A stretch of 33,504 bases of DNA from Candidatus Altimarinota bacterium (GCA_012031035.1 JAAUUT010000061.1:1-33504), one strand, 5' to 3'. Counted from the first letter of the stretch, positions 1 through 8,148 are shown. Numbers and translations are program-made. Notes: a model not told the origin generated them from the sequence alone.

Positions 1-1
1 C

Positions 2-484
2 GCCAGAATCGAACCGTCCTACTGCTCAAAACTCAATCCAACGCCTGCACCAGAATCGAACCGTCCTACTGCTCAAAAACCTCAATCCCAAACGCCTGCG
101 CCTCAAACAAAGAATCCCCCCGCGCAAACTTATCAGCCTGGATTTTGGCAGCCTGTCGCTAGAATTAATCCCAAACACCCATTTAAAATCAAATTAGTCA
201 ACCAAACTAACGCTGCGATCGAGTACGCGCTGACGACCAACGAATTTTCCCCCAGAAAATTATCCTCAAAAGAAAGCGCCATCCTGACGTATGTTCCTCT
301 AGACGGTTATCTTTTAATTAATTCAACTCAGACATCGCCTAACGAAGAAGTCCCGACAAGCTTACAATTTGAAGTAACGGTTTCTGGCAATATAGCAACT
401 GTCTCGATTCGACAAGAAAAAAGCGATCGCCCCGCCGACAGCACGATTAACGTCAATCAAAGCGGTGCTATTTATATTTTCTAA
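2..484 (+). CDS. 3' part of a hypothetical, Pro/Gln-rich then beta-rich protein (5' end missing)
   Basis: An open frame enters from the window edge and stops with TAA at 482-484. From about position 51 it encodes a Pro/Gln/Thr-rich linker, then a compact domain of about 110 residues containing motifs such as GFWQPVARINP, FKIKLVNQTN and VTVSGNIATVSI. The alternating hydrophobic pattern suggests beta strands, as in secreted or periplasmic cyanobacterial hypothetical proteins. I do not recognise the family. Bases 3-48 repeat 50-99 with four bases missing, so the first 16 or so codons are unreliable and probably out of frame. The ZnuA gene converges on it, with its stop only 3 bp downstream. Confidence 0.6.
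   Translation, partial: ARIEPSYCSKLNPTPAPESNRPTAQKPQSQTPAPQTKNPPAQTYQPGFWQPVARINPKHPFKIKLVNQTNAAIEYALTTNEFSPRKLSSKESAILTYVPLDGYLLINSTQTSPNEEVPTSLQFEVTVSGNIATVSIRQEKSDRPADSTINVNQSGAIYIF
3..99. repeat. Tandem duplication at the window edge with shortened homopolymers
   Basis: Copy 1 (3-48, 46 bp) and copy 2 (50-99, 50 bp) both begin CCAGAATCGAACCGTCC and end AACGCCTGC. They differ only in run lengths: AAAAA, CC, CCC and AAA in copy 2 are each one base shorter in copy 1. The four missing bases shift the reading frame. This pattern is typical of a low-quality read end joined to the consensus, not of a biological tandem repeat. Confidence 0.75.
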
Positions 485-487
485 TCG

Positions 488-1549
488 TTATTTAAAAGGC
501 GTAAATTTGCCGCCTAACCCTTCGACAATCGTCTGCGTGTTGGCGATTAACATTTTAGGATACGTATCGCCTTCCGAACCTGGTTCGCCCAAACTATCAG
601 AAAATAGTTCGCGCTGCGACAGTGTAACTTTAGATTCTTTAGCAACCGTTTCAAGCAGCTTAGGATTGACAACGATTTCTGCAAAAATAGTCGGTACTTT
701 CGTTTCTTTAACCGAATCGACTAATTCCTTAACCCGCGTTGCTGTTGGTTGTTCTTCGGTACTGATTCCTTGAATTGCACCTTCTACAGGAATGCCATAA
801 GCTGCGGCATAATATCCCATAGCATCGTGCGTCGTCACAATCTTGCGATTCGCTTCGGGAATGGTAGTAATTTGAGCTTGAATCCAACTGTCGATTTGGG
901 TTAATTCTTCTTTAAGCGCTTGCGCATTTTTGGTATACAATTCGGCATTAGCAGGTGCTAATTGAGCTAGGTTGGTTTGGATAATTCCTGCCATGCGGAT
1001 GCCATTTTCAGCGTCGTGCCACACGTGAGGATCGGGCACTCGCTCGCCTTCTGCTTCTTTCTCATGGGCGTGTTCTTCCCCTTCATGTTCCCCTGCTGCT
1101 TCTTTTTCATGGGCGTGTTCTTCTTCATGTCCGTGATGGTGTTCTTCACCTATGATGGGTTTCGTTACGGCGACTTCAGCCACAGCAATTTTTGGAGCGG
1201 GATTTGAAGTGGATTTGATAACTTTGATTAATTCTGGTTCTAGATTGTAGCCCGAATACAAGATGAGTTGAGCATTTTCTATGGCTTTGCGGTCTTCTGG
1301 TACGGGTTCGTAGACGTGAGCGTCAACACCTGGTTTGAGCAAACAGGTTAGATCGACGGTATTTGCTGCAATTTGCTCGGTCAAATCGCATAAAACGCTG
1401 GTAGTTGCAACAACTTTAAGGCGATCGCCCTCTGGGGTTGTCTCTGGATTTGTTTGACTAGTTGGCGTAGATTGACCGCAACCGACTAAGCATCCTATAG
1501 CTATGGCTAGAGTCGCTTTTGACCATGTTTGACGTAGTGTAGAAAGCAT
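488..1549 (-). CDS. znuA: Zinc ABC transporter substrate-binding lipoprotein ZnuA
   Basis: This is a 353-residue cluster A-I metal-binding protein that would capture Zn2+ in the periplasm for the ZnuBC importer. The N-terminus is a lipoprotein signal with lipobox LVGC (Cys24). Family metal ligands are visible in DAHVYEP (His78), DPHVWHD (His175/His178), TTHDAMGY and AEIVVNP. A His/Glu-rich loop at about residues 135-170 contains HHHGH and two copies of EEHAHEKEA. Such a loop is characteristic of zinc-type ZnuA rather than the manganese-type MntC of cyanobacteria. The gene is transcribed divergently from znuC, with a Zur-box-like palindrome between them. Substrate assignment to zinc is inferred from the loop and the operator, so Mn remains a less likely alternative. 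Confidence 0.88.
   Translation of the reverse strand: MLSTLRQTWSKATLAIAIGCLVGCGQSTPTSQTNPETTPEGDRLKVVATTSVLCDLTEQIAANTVDLTCLLKPGVDAHVYEPVPEDRKAIENAQLILYSGYNLEPELIKVIKSTSNPAPKIAVAEVAVTKPIIGEEHHHGHEEEHAHEKEAAGEHEGEEHAHEKEAEGERVPDPHVWHDAENGIRMAGIIQTNLAQLAPANAELYTKNAQALKEELTQIDSWIQAQITTIPEANRKIVTTHDAMGYYAAAYGIPVEGAIQGISTEEQPTATRVKELVDSVKETKVPTIFAEIVVNPKLLETVAKESKVTLSQRELFSDSLGEPGSEGDTYPKMLIANTQTIVEGLGGKFTPFK
1052..1123. repeat. 27-bp repeat pair coding the His-rich loop of ZnuA
   Basis: Two 27-bp units at 1052-1078 and 1097-1123 differ at one base and lie 45 bp apart. They encode the two EEHAHEKEA-type segments of the ZnuA His-rich loop. This looks like internal expansion of the metal-binding loop, and it could vary between strains. 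Confidence 0.7.
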
Positions 1550-1589
1550 GAAATTTTAAAATTTTTAATTACGTAAAAACGTTAAGATG

Positions 1590-1618
1590 AGATTTGTTAT
1601 GATTATCATTCTTAAGTT
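1590..1618. promoter_or_regulatory. Candidate Zur (or Fur-family) operator between znuA and znuC
   Basis: The palindrome core ATGATTATCAT at 1599-1609 sits in the 72-bp divergent intergenic region, 13 bp upstream of the znuC ATG and about 50 bp upstream of the znuA ATG. It resembles the TGATAATNATTATCA-type Zur boxes of cyanobacteria. Its position suits repression of both arms when zinc is sufficient. Related Fur boxes also contain GATAATNATTATC, so regulator identity is inferred from the neighbouring genes. Confidence 0.65.
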
Positions 1619-1621
1619 TTC

Positions 1622-2368
1622 ATGTTAGATGTTCGGCAACTTGCTGTCAATTATCGGCAGGTACAAGGAATCGATCGCATTAGTTTTCACGTCAACCCAG
1701 GACAATTAGTCGGCATTATCGGGCCGAATGGAGCGGGAAAAAGCACGATGATGAAAGCGATGTTGGGTTTGATCCCATCAGCAAGCGGCGCAGTGCATTA
1801 CTGCAATTGTCCCCTACACCAACAGTTGCAGAAAGTTGCCTATATCCCTCAAAGATCTGCGATCGATTGGGATTTTCCCATCACTGTTTGGAATGTTGTC
1901 TTGATGTCGCGGACGCGCCATTTAGGTTGGTTTCGCCGTCCTGGGAAGGGTGCTAAAGCAATTGTCAAAGCAGCATTGGAACGAGTAGAAATGTATTCTC
2001 TGCGCCACCGTCGTATCGGGGAACTTTCTGGCGGACAACAGCAACGAGTATTCCTTGCTCGTGCTTTAGCGCAACAAGCAGAAATTTTTTTATTAGACGA
2101 ACCGTTTACGGGAGTTGATGTTAAAACCGAGGCAATTATGCTCAAGGTATTTGACGAACTCAAAAACGAAGGCAAAATTCTACTGATTAGCAGTCACGAC
2201 TGGGGACAAACGCTGTATCAGCTAGATCGATTGTTGCTGTTAAATCGAGGTTTAATCGCCGATGGAACGCCTCAACAAGTGATGACTCCTGAAAATCTCT
2301 GTCGCGCTTACGGAACTAATTTACAGAATTCCCTACAGCAAAACTCTGATAATACAATGTTTTGTTAA
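1622..2368 (+). CDS. znuC: Zinc ABC transporter ATP-binding protein ZnuC
   Basis: This 248-residue ABC ATPase has every catalytic motif: Walker A GPNGAGKST (residues 34-42), Q-loop YIPQRS (Gln77), signature LSGGQQQR (135-142), Walker B IFLLDEP (155-161) and H-loop SSHD (His192). It would power uptake through the permease encoded just downstream. The C-terminal region GLIADGTPQQVMTPENL is typical of metal-type (MntB/ZnuC) ATPases. The ATG at 1622 lies just after the Zur-box-like palindrome. The 152-bp gap to znuB is occupied by short repeats, which is unusual for a two-gene operon. Confidence 0.9.
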   Translation: MLDVRQLAVNYRQVQGIDRISFHVNPGQLVGIIGPNGAGKSTMMKAMLGLIPSASGAVHYCNCPLHQQLQKVAYIPQRSAIDWDFPITVWNVVLMSRTRHLGWFRRPGKGAKAIVKAALERVEMYSLRHRRIGELSGGQQQRVFLARALAQQAEIFLLDEPFTGVDVKTEAIMLKVFDELKNEGKILLISSHDWGQTLYQLDRLLLLNRGLIADGTPQQVMTPENLCRAYGTNLQNSLQQNSDNTMFC

Positions 2369-2370
2369 TT

Positions 2371-2425
2371 ATTGGTGATTAGGGATTGGTGATTAGGGAT
2401 TGGTGAATGGGGATTGGTGACTGGG
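2371..2425. repeat. 14-bp tandem repeat, about 4 units, between znuC and znuB
   Basis: The unit ATTGGTGATTAGGG occurs twice exactly (2371-2384, 2385-2398) and is followed by two variants with GAATGGGG and GACTGGG endings. The same motif reappears at 5785-5806 and, inverted, at about 28755-28797. It is therefore a dispersed low-complexity intergenic repeat of this genome. Confidence 0.8.
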
Positions 2426-2453
2426 TAAAATGTTTGCGATTGAAATACTGTAA

Positions 2454-2508
2454 AGACGCGAAATTTCGCGTCTCTACCTTTGAACTTTGAACTCTAATCA
2501 CTGATAAC
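2454..2508. repeat. Palindromic dispersed repeat, copy A
   Basis: A perfect 20-bp palindrome AGACGCGAAATTTCGCGTCT (2454-2473) is followed by CTACCTTTGAACTTTGAACT and then CTAATCACTGAT. The flank after the palindrome is nearly identical to that of the copy at 5926-5989. It is probably a REP-like element. It lies inside the znuCB transcription unit and could form an RNA hairpin there. Confidence 0.7.
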
Positions 2509-2520
2509 TGATAACTGAAA

Positions 2521-3360
2521 ATGGATTGGTTACTCGAACCTTGGAATTATGAATTTATGCGACACGCGATCGCGATTGGAATTCTCGTTGGAATTCTTTG
2601 TCCGGTTGTGGGTAGCTATTTAATCGTTCAGCGAATGGCATTATTAGGCGATGTTATCGCTCATTGCGTCTTTCCTGGATTGGCGATTTCATTTTTTTTG
2701 GGAATTGATATCTTAATTGGCGCTTTTACGTCGGGGATTTTGGGATCGTTTTTAATCTCTCTAATTCGTTCTCAATCTCGCGTCAAAGTTGATTCTGCTA
2801 TGGCGCTAACTTTCTCAACTTTTTTTGCTTTAGGGATTACGCTGATTACCATCTTGAAAAGCAAATTAGATTTAGATAGCTTTCTTTTTGGCGATATTTT
2901 GGGCGTTAACAGCTATGATATTTATCGAACGGCAATTATTGCTGCGATTATCTTAATTGTAGTCTGTATCTTTTATAAAGAACTTTTATTTTATACGTTT
3001 GATAAAACGGGAGCGCAGGCGATCGGACTGCCAATTAATATCATTCATATGTGTTTCATGGCAGCGATTACCTTAACCATTATTGCGAGTATGCAGGCGG
3101 TCGGAGTCATTTTAGTTATCTCTCTGTTAATCGGGCCTGCATTGACGGCATATCTTTTGGTAAAAGAGTTGCATCAGATGATGATGTTGGGAGCTTGTAT
3201 CGGTGCGTTTGCTAGTTTGGCAGGAGTTTATTTTAGTTATTACAATAATCTTCCCTCTGGCGCTGCGATCGTTTTAGTTTCTTCTAGTTTATTTGTGTTG
3301 GCGTTATTGTTCAGTCCTTCACAAGGGGTTTTAGTTAAACCAAACGCTAAGGTTGAATAG
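2521..3360 (+). CDS. znuB: Zinc ABC transporter permease ZnuB
   Basis: This 279-residue polytopic membrane protein belongs to the ABC-3 permease family. It has about eight hydrophobic segments, including an N-terminal one after the conserved MRHAIAIGILVGILCPVVGSY region. RMALLGDVIAHCVFPGLA matches the conserved family segment that contacts the ATPase. Later helices include GVILVISLLIGPALTAYLL. It would form the channel of the zinc importer with ZnuC. The stop is only 12 bp from the convergent ggt stop, with no room for a separate terminator. Confidence 0.88.
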   Translation: MDWLLEPWNYEFMRHAIAIGILVGILCPVVGSYLIVQRMALLGDVIAHCVFPGLAISFFLGIDILIGAFTSGILGSFLISLIRSQSRVKVDSAMALTFSTFFALGITLITILKSKLDLDSFLFGDILGVNSYDIYRTAIIAAIILIVVCIFYKELLFYTFDKTGAQAIGLPINIIHMCFMAAITLTIIASMQAVGVILVISLLIGPALTAYLLVKELHQMMMLGACIGAFASLAGVYFSYYNNLPSGAAIVLVSSSLFVLALLFSPSQGVLVKPNAKVE

Positions 3361-3372
3361 ATAGGTATTGCA

Positions 3373-4989
3373 CTAACTCGCTAATGCCAATCCATCAGCG
3401 CGAGGTTCGGACGCAGCGATTAAAGCATCTTCTTGTCTGAGAATCATTTGTCCTTTCCCAAACATATATTCGGGAGCGATCTGGATATTATGACCTCGTT
3501 CGCGCAATCCCTCAACGATTTCTTGGGGTACACCCCTTTCTAAAAGTATGCTGTTTCCCTCCAAAAATCGCCATCTCGGTGCATCTAAGGCAGCTTGAGG
3601 ATTCAAATGATAATCGGCGAGATTAACGGCTACCTGGAGGTGTCCTTGCGGTTGCATTGGCGCACCCATAACCCCAAAAGGCCCTAACGGTTTATCATCT
3701 TGGGTGAGAAATCCAGGAATAATTGTGTGGAAAGGACGTTTGGCAGGTGCGACGCAATTGGGATGTCCGGTTTCCAATGTAAAGCCAGAAGCGCGATTTT
3801 GTAAGGCGATCGCGGTATCGGGAACGAGTATGCCGCTGCCAAATCCATCATAATTAGATTGGATAAAAGACACCATCAAATCGCGATCGCACGCGCACAG
3901 ATAAACCGTTCCTCCTTTGGGCAATCCCGGTTTAGCTAAGGGAATCGCATTTTTTTGGATGAGTTTTTGGCGTTCTTTTGCGTAGTTTTTATCTAATAAA
4001 TCCGCGATCGCCACTTCCATAAAATCGGGATCGGCGACGTGGCGATGCACGTCTGTAAAAGCAAGTTTCATGGCTTCAATTTGCCGATGGAAACTCTCTA
4101 CCGAGTCGCGAGGGTATTTTGTCATCTCGAAGCCTTCTAGTAGGTTAAGCGCCATGAGAGCGGCAATTCCTTGCCCGTTGGGGGGAATCTCCCAGACTTG
4201 TAACTGTCGATATTGAGTCGAAATGGGTTCTACCCATAAAGGTTCGTGGTTAGCGAGGTCGCGAGTCGTCAAAAAACCACCTGTATCGGAGGCAAAATCT
4301 GCGATCGCGCTGGCAAGTTTCCCACGATAAAAGCTTTCTCCGCCACTTTGGGCAATTTCTCTCAAGGTTTTGGCATGGACTAAACTATGCCAGATTTCTC
4401 CGGTTTGTGGGGCACGATTGTTGGGAAAGAAAACTTGTTGAAAGGGTTGAAATTCTGGCGAGGTTAAAGGAAGATAGATTTCTTCGGCGCGCTGCCAAGC
4501 TTGTGCGGTAAGGGGAGAAACGGGAAAGCCTTCTTCTGCATAGCGAATAGCTGGGGTAAATAATTGTTCAAACGGCAATTTTCCCCATTTTTCCCATAAA
4601 TTTCGCCATGCCGAGACTGCACCTGGAACAGTTACCGTTAGCCATCCCAAAACTGGCATAACATCCATTCCAGCAAAGTTTTCTAAGGAGAAGTTTTCGG
4701 GACTTTTCCCAGAAGCATTGAGTCCGTGTAATTTTCCGTCCCAAACGATCGCAAAAGCATCGGAACCAATACCATTAGAAGTGGGTTCGACAACCGTAAG
4801 CGCGATCGCCATCGCAATTGCTGCATCGACGGCATTTCCTCCCGCTAAAAACATTTCCATTCCTGCTAGCGTTGCTAGCGGTTGACTAGTCGCAGCAGCA
4901 TATCTTTTTCCTAAAATAACGCGGCGTTGGGAAGGATAGGGATAATGGTTAAGATTAAAATTCATCGTAGAACTTAACGATTGGGTCAC
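3373..4989 (-). CDS. ggt: Gamma-glutamyltransferase (glutathione hydrolase-like)
   Basis: This 538-residue Ntn-hydrolase cleaves or transfers the gamma-glutamyl group of glutathione and related compounds. Family features include GGNAVDAAIAMA (residues 50-61), EPTSNGIGSDAF and the self-cleavage/nucleophile region GGTVYL (Thr361), after which the small subunit begins. FGVMGAPMQPQGHLQV and LDAPRWRF are conserved C-terminal signatures. No clear signal peptide is visible, so it may be cytoplasmic. The first possible start is a GTG at 4989; an ATG eight codons later (4965) is an equally good start. Substrate is uncertain, because YwrD-type homologues act on other gamma-glutamyl compounds. Confidence 0.85.
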   Translation of the reverse strand: MTQSLSSTMNFNLNHYPYPSQRRVILGKRYAAATSQPLATLAGMEMFLAGGNAVDAAIAMAIALTVVEPTSNGIGSDAFAIVWDGKLHGLNASGKSPENFSLENFAGMDVMPVLGWLTVTVPGAVSAWRNLWEKWGKLPFEQLFTPAIRYAEEGFPVSPLTAQAWQRAEEIYLPLTSPEFQPFQQVFFPNNRAPQTGEIWHSLVHAKTLREIAQSGGESFYRGKLASAIADFASDTGGFLTTRDLANHEPLWVEPISTQYRQLQVWEIPPNGQGIAALMALNLLEGFEMTKYPRDSVESFHRQIEAMKLAFTDVHRHVADPDFMEVAIADLLDKNYAKERQKLIQKNAIPLAKPGLPKGGTVYLCACDRDLMVSFIQSNYDGFGSGILVPDTAIALQNRASGFTLETGHPNCVAPAKRPFHTIIPGFLTQDDKPLGPFGVMGAPMQPQGHLQVAVNLADYHLNPQAALDAPRWRFLEGNSILLERGVPQEIVEGLRERGHNIQIAPEYMFGKGQMILRQEDALIAASEPRADGLALAS

Positions 4990-5080
4990 AGAAAACTTAT
5001 GATTAAAAATTTTCTCAGATTATCCCTATTTTTCAGCACTTATGGCTATCCTGGATATAGATCCTTGAGGTTCTTCCTCT

Positions 5081-5773
5081 ATGCTATTTCATCAGGCTAA
5101 TTTTTCTTACTGGATCTTCTTAGGTACGGGTATTTCATTATTTTTGTTAGTTATTTTTTCGGGGGGAGGAGATAGCGACGTTGACACAGATGTCGATGCC
5201 GATGTTGATATTGATGCCGATACCGATGGAGATTTCGACTCGTTACAGCTTTTAGGCTGGTTAGGATTTGGAAAAGCCCCACTTTTATTACTTTTAGCTA
5301 TCGATTTTAGTCTTTGGGGAACGATAGGCTGGATACTCAATGTTATTGTTGGCAGTTTAACTGGAACTATTCCCATTAGTTTTTGGGGATTGGGAGGAGT
5401 AATCTTACTTGTTTCCTTGTGTTTTAGTTTGGCAATCGGCAGTTTAATTTCTCACCCACTGGGCAAAGTTTTTGCTTCTTTTGGAGAAGATGTAAGTAGC
5501 GATCGCTTAATTGGTTGTTTGGGTACGGTTGCGTCTCAAAAAGTTCCTCAATTGCGCGAAGGAAAAATCGCTCAAGCTGATGTTTTCGATGCTTCTGGCA
5601 ATCTCGTTACCATTAACATCAATTTACCCGATTGGGCAAAAGTTATTCCCTACCGAGGACAAAAAATCATAATTATCGACCAACATACAGATACTTATAT
5701 AGTCATTGCCAAAGATAGTTCTGATGAGGACAAATGGCTAATTGATTCTAGAACCATTGATAGCGATCGGTGA
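5081..5773 (+). CDS. NfeD/YqiJ-like OB-fold membrane protein, flotillin partner
   Basis: The 230-residue protein has a membrane segment at about residues 11-27. An acidic stretch at 31-53 follows in which every second residue is Asp (12 Asp). Two or three further hydrophobic segments follow at about 70-125. The C-terminal part (about 145-205, RLIGCLGTVASQKVP to PYRGQKIIIIDQ) looks like a small OB-fold domain as in NfeD/YqiJ proteins. These proteins are usually encoded next to flotillin/SPFH proteins and act in membrane microdomains. Here a flotillin gene follows on the same strand, 241 bp downstream, across a repeat-filled gap. Confidence 0.7.
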   Translation: MLFHQANFSYWIFLGTGISLFLLVIFSGGGDSDVDTDVDADVDIDADTDGDFDSLQLLGWLGFGKAPLLLLLAIDFSLWGTIGWILNVIVGSLTGTIPISFWGLGGVILLVSLCFSLAIGSLISHPLGKVFASFGEDVSSDRLIGCLGTVASQKVPQLREGKIAQADVFDASGNLVTININLPDWAKVIPYRGQKIIIIDQHTDTYIVIAKDSSDEDKWLIDSRTIDSDR

Positions 5774-5784
5774 AAAGGGTACTG

Positions 5785-5851
5785 GTGATTGGTGATTGGT
5801 GACTGGGGAAAGGGAAAAGTAGGGAAGTGGGGGTGTAGGGGGATAGGGGAG
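5785..5851. repeat. GGTGATTGGTGA-type low-complexity repeat
   Basis: The sequence CTGGTGATTGGTGATTGGTG starting at 5785 is followed by a purine-rich GGGAAAGGGAAAAG and GGGGGATAGGGGAG stretch. It belongs to the same dispersed family as 2371-2425. It occupies the gap between the NfeD-like gene and flotillin. Confidence 0.6.
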
Positions 5852-5925
5852 AAAATACTAGCTACTGAATTCCTAAATTTTTGGATCTCGGTTGAACTGT
5901 TTTTGAACTTTGAACTTTGTTTCAT

Positions 5926-5989
5926 ACGCGATATATCGCGTCTCTACCTTTGAACTGTTTTTGAACTTTGAACTCTAATAACTGATTTA
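5926..5989. repeat. Palindromic dispersed repeat, copy B
   Basis: The palindrome ACGCGATATATCGCGT (5926-5941) is followed by CTCTACCTTTGAACT, TTTGAACTTTGAACTCTAAT and AACTGAT. The flank is nearly the same as that of copy A at 2454-2508. The arms differ in the central bases (AAATTT in A, ATATAT in B), as in a mobile or recombining REP-like family. Confidence 0.7.
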
Positions 5990-6014
5990 AAGATTCCCAC
6001 AGGGAGTAAATTAT

Positions 6015-8016
6015 ATGAATTTTTGGCTTGTCTTTCTACAAACATTACCAACTATTTCTGTTCCCGATCGCGTCGATAAAAAATTCGACCTGGGAAAAGA
6101 TTATCAATTTTATAGTAAACAACACCTCATCTCTCAATCTCTACCAAATCAGGCAACACATCCAACGATCGCTCAATTAGGCAGCAATGGACTACTCTTT
6201 TTTCCTAGTTTAATTGTTGGGTTACTAGTTTTATTTTTGATTAGCGTTTGGGCCTATACAAGAGTTTATGTTATTACTCCGAATAACGAAGCATTTGTTA
6301 GGACGGGAGGCGTAATTTGGAAGACTAAAACCGTTATTCTTAACGGCGGTTGCATTGTTCTCCCAGGATTCCACGAACTAACTCGCGTTCCTTTACGCGA
6401 AATTTCTATCGATGTCGAACGGACGGGAAAATTAGCCGTTCGCACTCAAGATTATTTACGGGCTAATATGCGGGTGACATTTTATGTCTGCATTAACCCT
6501 AACAAAGATGATGTTTTAACATCTGCGGCTCGTTTATCCAAACAAGGTAAAATCTCTGAAAATGATATTAAAGATGCCTTAGAAAAACGGGCTGACGATG
6601 CAATTCGTGCAGCGGCAAAGAAGAAAAGCTTGGCTGAAATTGATTCTGATAAATTAGGCTTCGCCGATGAGGTTTTAAATCTGATTCAGCAAGATTTAAA
6701 GAAAGTTGGATTGACCTTAAATAATATTGCCATTTCGGAAATTGAGGAAGGCGATACTTATGACGAAAATAACTTCTTCGACGCGCAAGGCGTGCGCTTG
6801 AGAACGGAAACAATTCAGAAATCGATCCAACAAAAGAAAGAAGTAGAATTAACCACTAGAGTCGCGATCGAACAACGGGAATTGCAAGCCGAAAAACAAT
6901 CTCTAGAAATTGCCAAACAAAAAGAAGATGACCAAAATAACCCAACAAAAAGAAATTGAATCGCTCAAAGCACAAAGAGAAAGAGAAGTTCAAGAAGCAA
7001 AAGACCAAGAAGCCGCTAAAATTGCACGAAATAAAATCTTACAAGAAAAAGCAGTTGAAGAAGAAAAAATTCAACAGCAACTATCCGTTCAACAAAGTCA
7101 AATCAATGCAGATATTGCCTTAGAAGAACGCAATAAACAACTAAAAGTCACGCAAACCTTGCAACGACAAGAGGCAGAAGTCGCTGAAATTACCCGCCAA
7201 CAAACCGTAGATGCCTCTCGCTTGCGATCGCAAATCGAAGTCGCCGAAGCCGAACGAGAGTCAAAAATCGCCCAACAAGAAGCCGCGATTGCCATCGCCG
7301 AACGAGAACGCGATCGCTTCACCGCCGAAGCCGAAAAAGCCAAATCAGAAACTGCTGTAACAACCGCTACAGAAGTTGAAATTGCCGAACGGGAAAAACG
7401 CCTTTCGATTATCTCCGCCGAACAAGAAGCGCAAAAACGAGCAATTGGCGATCGCAACGTTGTAGAAATCGACGTTTTCAGACGCAAGCGCCAAGCCGAA
7501 ATCGCGCGTCAAGCAGCCGAATTAGAAGCCGAATCGATCCGCACCCTCGCCGATGCTAACCGTTATAAAACTATAGCAGAAGCCGAAAGTAAGCGAGCGC
7601 TGATCGAAGCCGAAAATGCTCTGAGTAACGCCAATCGAACCGCAGAAATCATCAAAGCCATTTGGCCCGATCTCTCAGATCGCTTGCCAGAAATCGTCAA
7701 AGCTTTAGCACCGCAACCTGGCGTTTTAGGAAATGCTCGCATCTATGCGTTCCCAGGTGCAAACGGTAACAACGGCGGCGCTTCTAGTACGAGCGATATT
7801 AATAAACTGCTACTCTCAACGAGCGGATTATCGCTCATCAATACCTTACTCGACGAAGGGAAGTTAAGCAGTCTTATCGGTCAAATCAAACAATTATTAA
7901 GTTCCGAACCAGCCAAACCCCTCGAACCCTTAACCTCAACCCCTGCACTTATTGACGAGTCTCCGTCACCGAGTAACAAAAACGATAGTACCTGGGAAGA
8001 CGAGATAGTGAGTTAG
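6015..8016 (+). CDS. Flotillin/YqiK-like SPFH protein, interrupted by a 1-base frameshift
   Basis: The gene reads as two overlapping frames (6015-6959 and 6910-8016). Together they make one flotillin of about 666 residues. The first part has an unusual polar N-terminal extension of about 58 residues, a membrane segment at about 60-81 and an SPFH/band-7 domain (PNNEAFVRTGGV, TRVPLREISIDVERTGKLAVRTQDYL). The second part is a long Glu/Ala/Lys-rich coiled coil (REREVQEAKDQEAAKIARNK and on), then the C-terminal AEIIKAIWPDLSDRLPEIV region. The frames join between about 6919 and 6934. One extra base explains it, possibly in the A5 run at 6919-6923. Flotillins scaffold membrane microdomains. The RBS AGGGAG lies about 10 bp before the ATG. 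The upstream NfeD-like gene fits the usual pairing. Confidence 0.82.
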
Positions 8017-8033
8017 AAAAAACTGTAGAGACT

Positions 8034-8126
8034 AGGACTTACGTAGTAGATGCTCCCAAACCCCATGATAAAGAGGGGTGGGAGCTAGGGAGGATCGAGC
8101 TTCTAGTCATTGAGTGCGTAAGTCCT
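8034..8126. mobile_element. Candidate MITE with AGGACTTACG terminal inverted repeats
   Basis: Perfect 10-bp inverted repeats, AGGACTTACG (8034-8043) and CGTAAGTCCT (8117-8126), bound a 93-bp segment. An internal hairpin pairs GCTCCC and ACCCC with GGGGT and GGGAGC (about 8052-8084). The pentamer GAGAC occurs at 8028-8032 and 8128-8132, one base outside each end, as a possible target duplication. There is no coding capacity. It sits between the convergent flotillin and DUF928 genes and may also serve as a terminator. Confidence 0.6.
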
Positions 8127-8148
8127 GGAGACGTAATATTAAATTCGG

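Noticed and set aside
967..1207. Open frames on both strands within znuA
   Set aside because: They come from the His-rich repeat, have low-complexity content and no RBS, and the ZnuA frame explains the region.
2371..2425. Regular 14-bp units as a small CRISPR array
   Set aside because: The units are contiguous, with no unique spacers, and the motif recurs in other intergenic regions. It is a tandem repeat.
6910..6959. Programmed -1 frameshifting in flotillin
   Set aside because: The shift needed is +1 (or -2), so the A-rich run cannot be a standard -1 site.
7098..7487. Ser/Ala-rich antisense ORF inside flotillin
   Set aside because: It is the mirror of the Glu/Ala-rich coiled coil and has no independent support.
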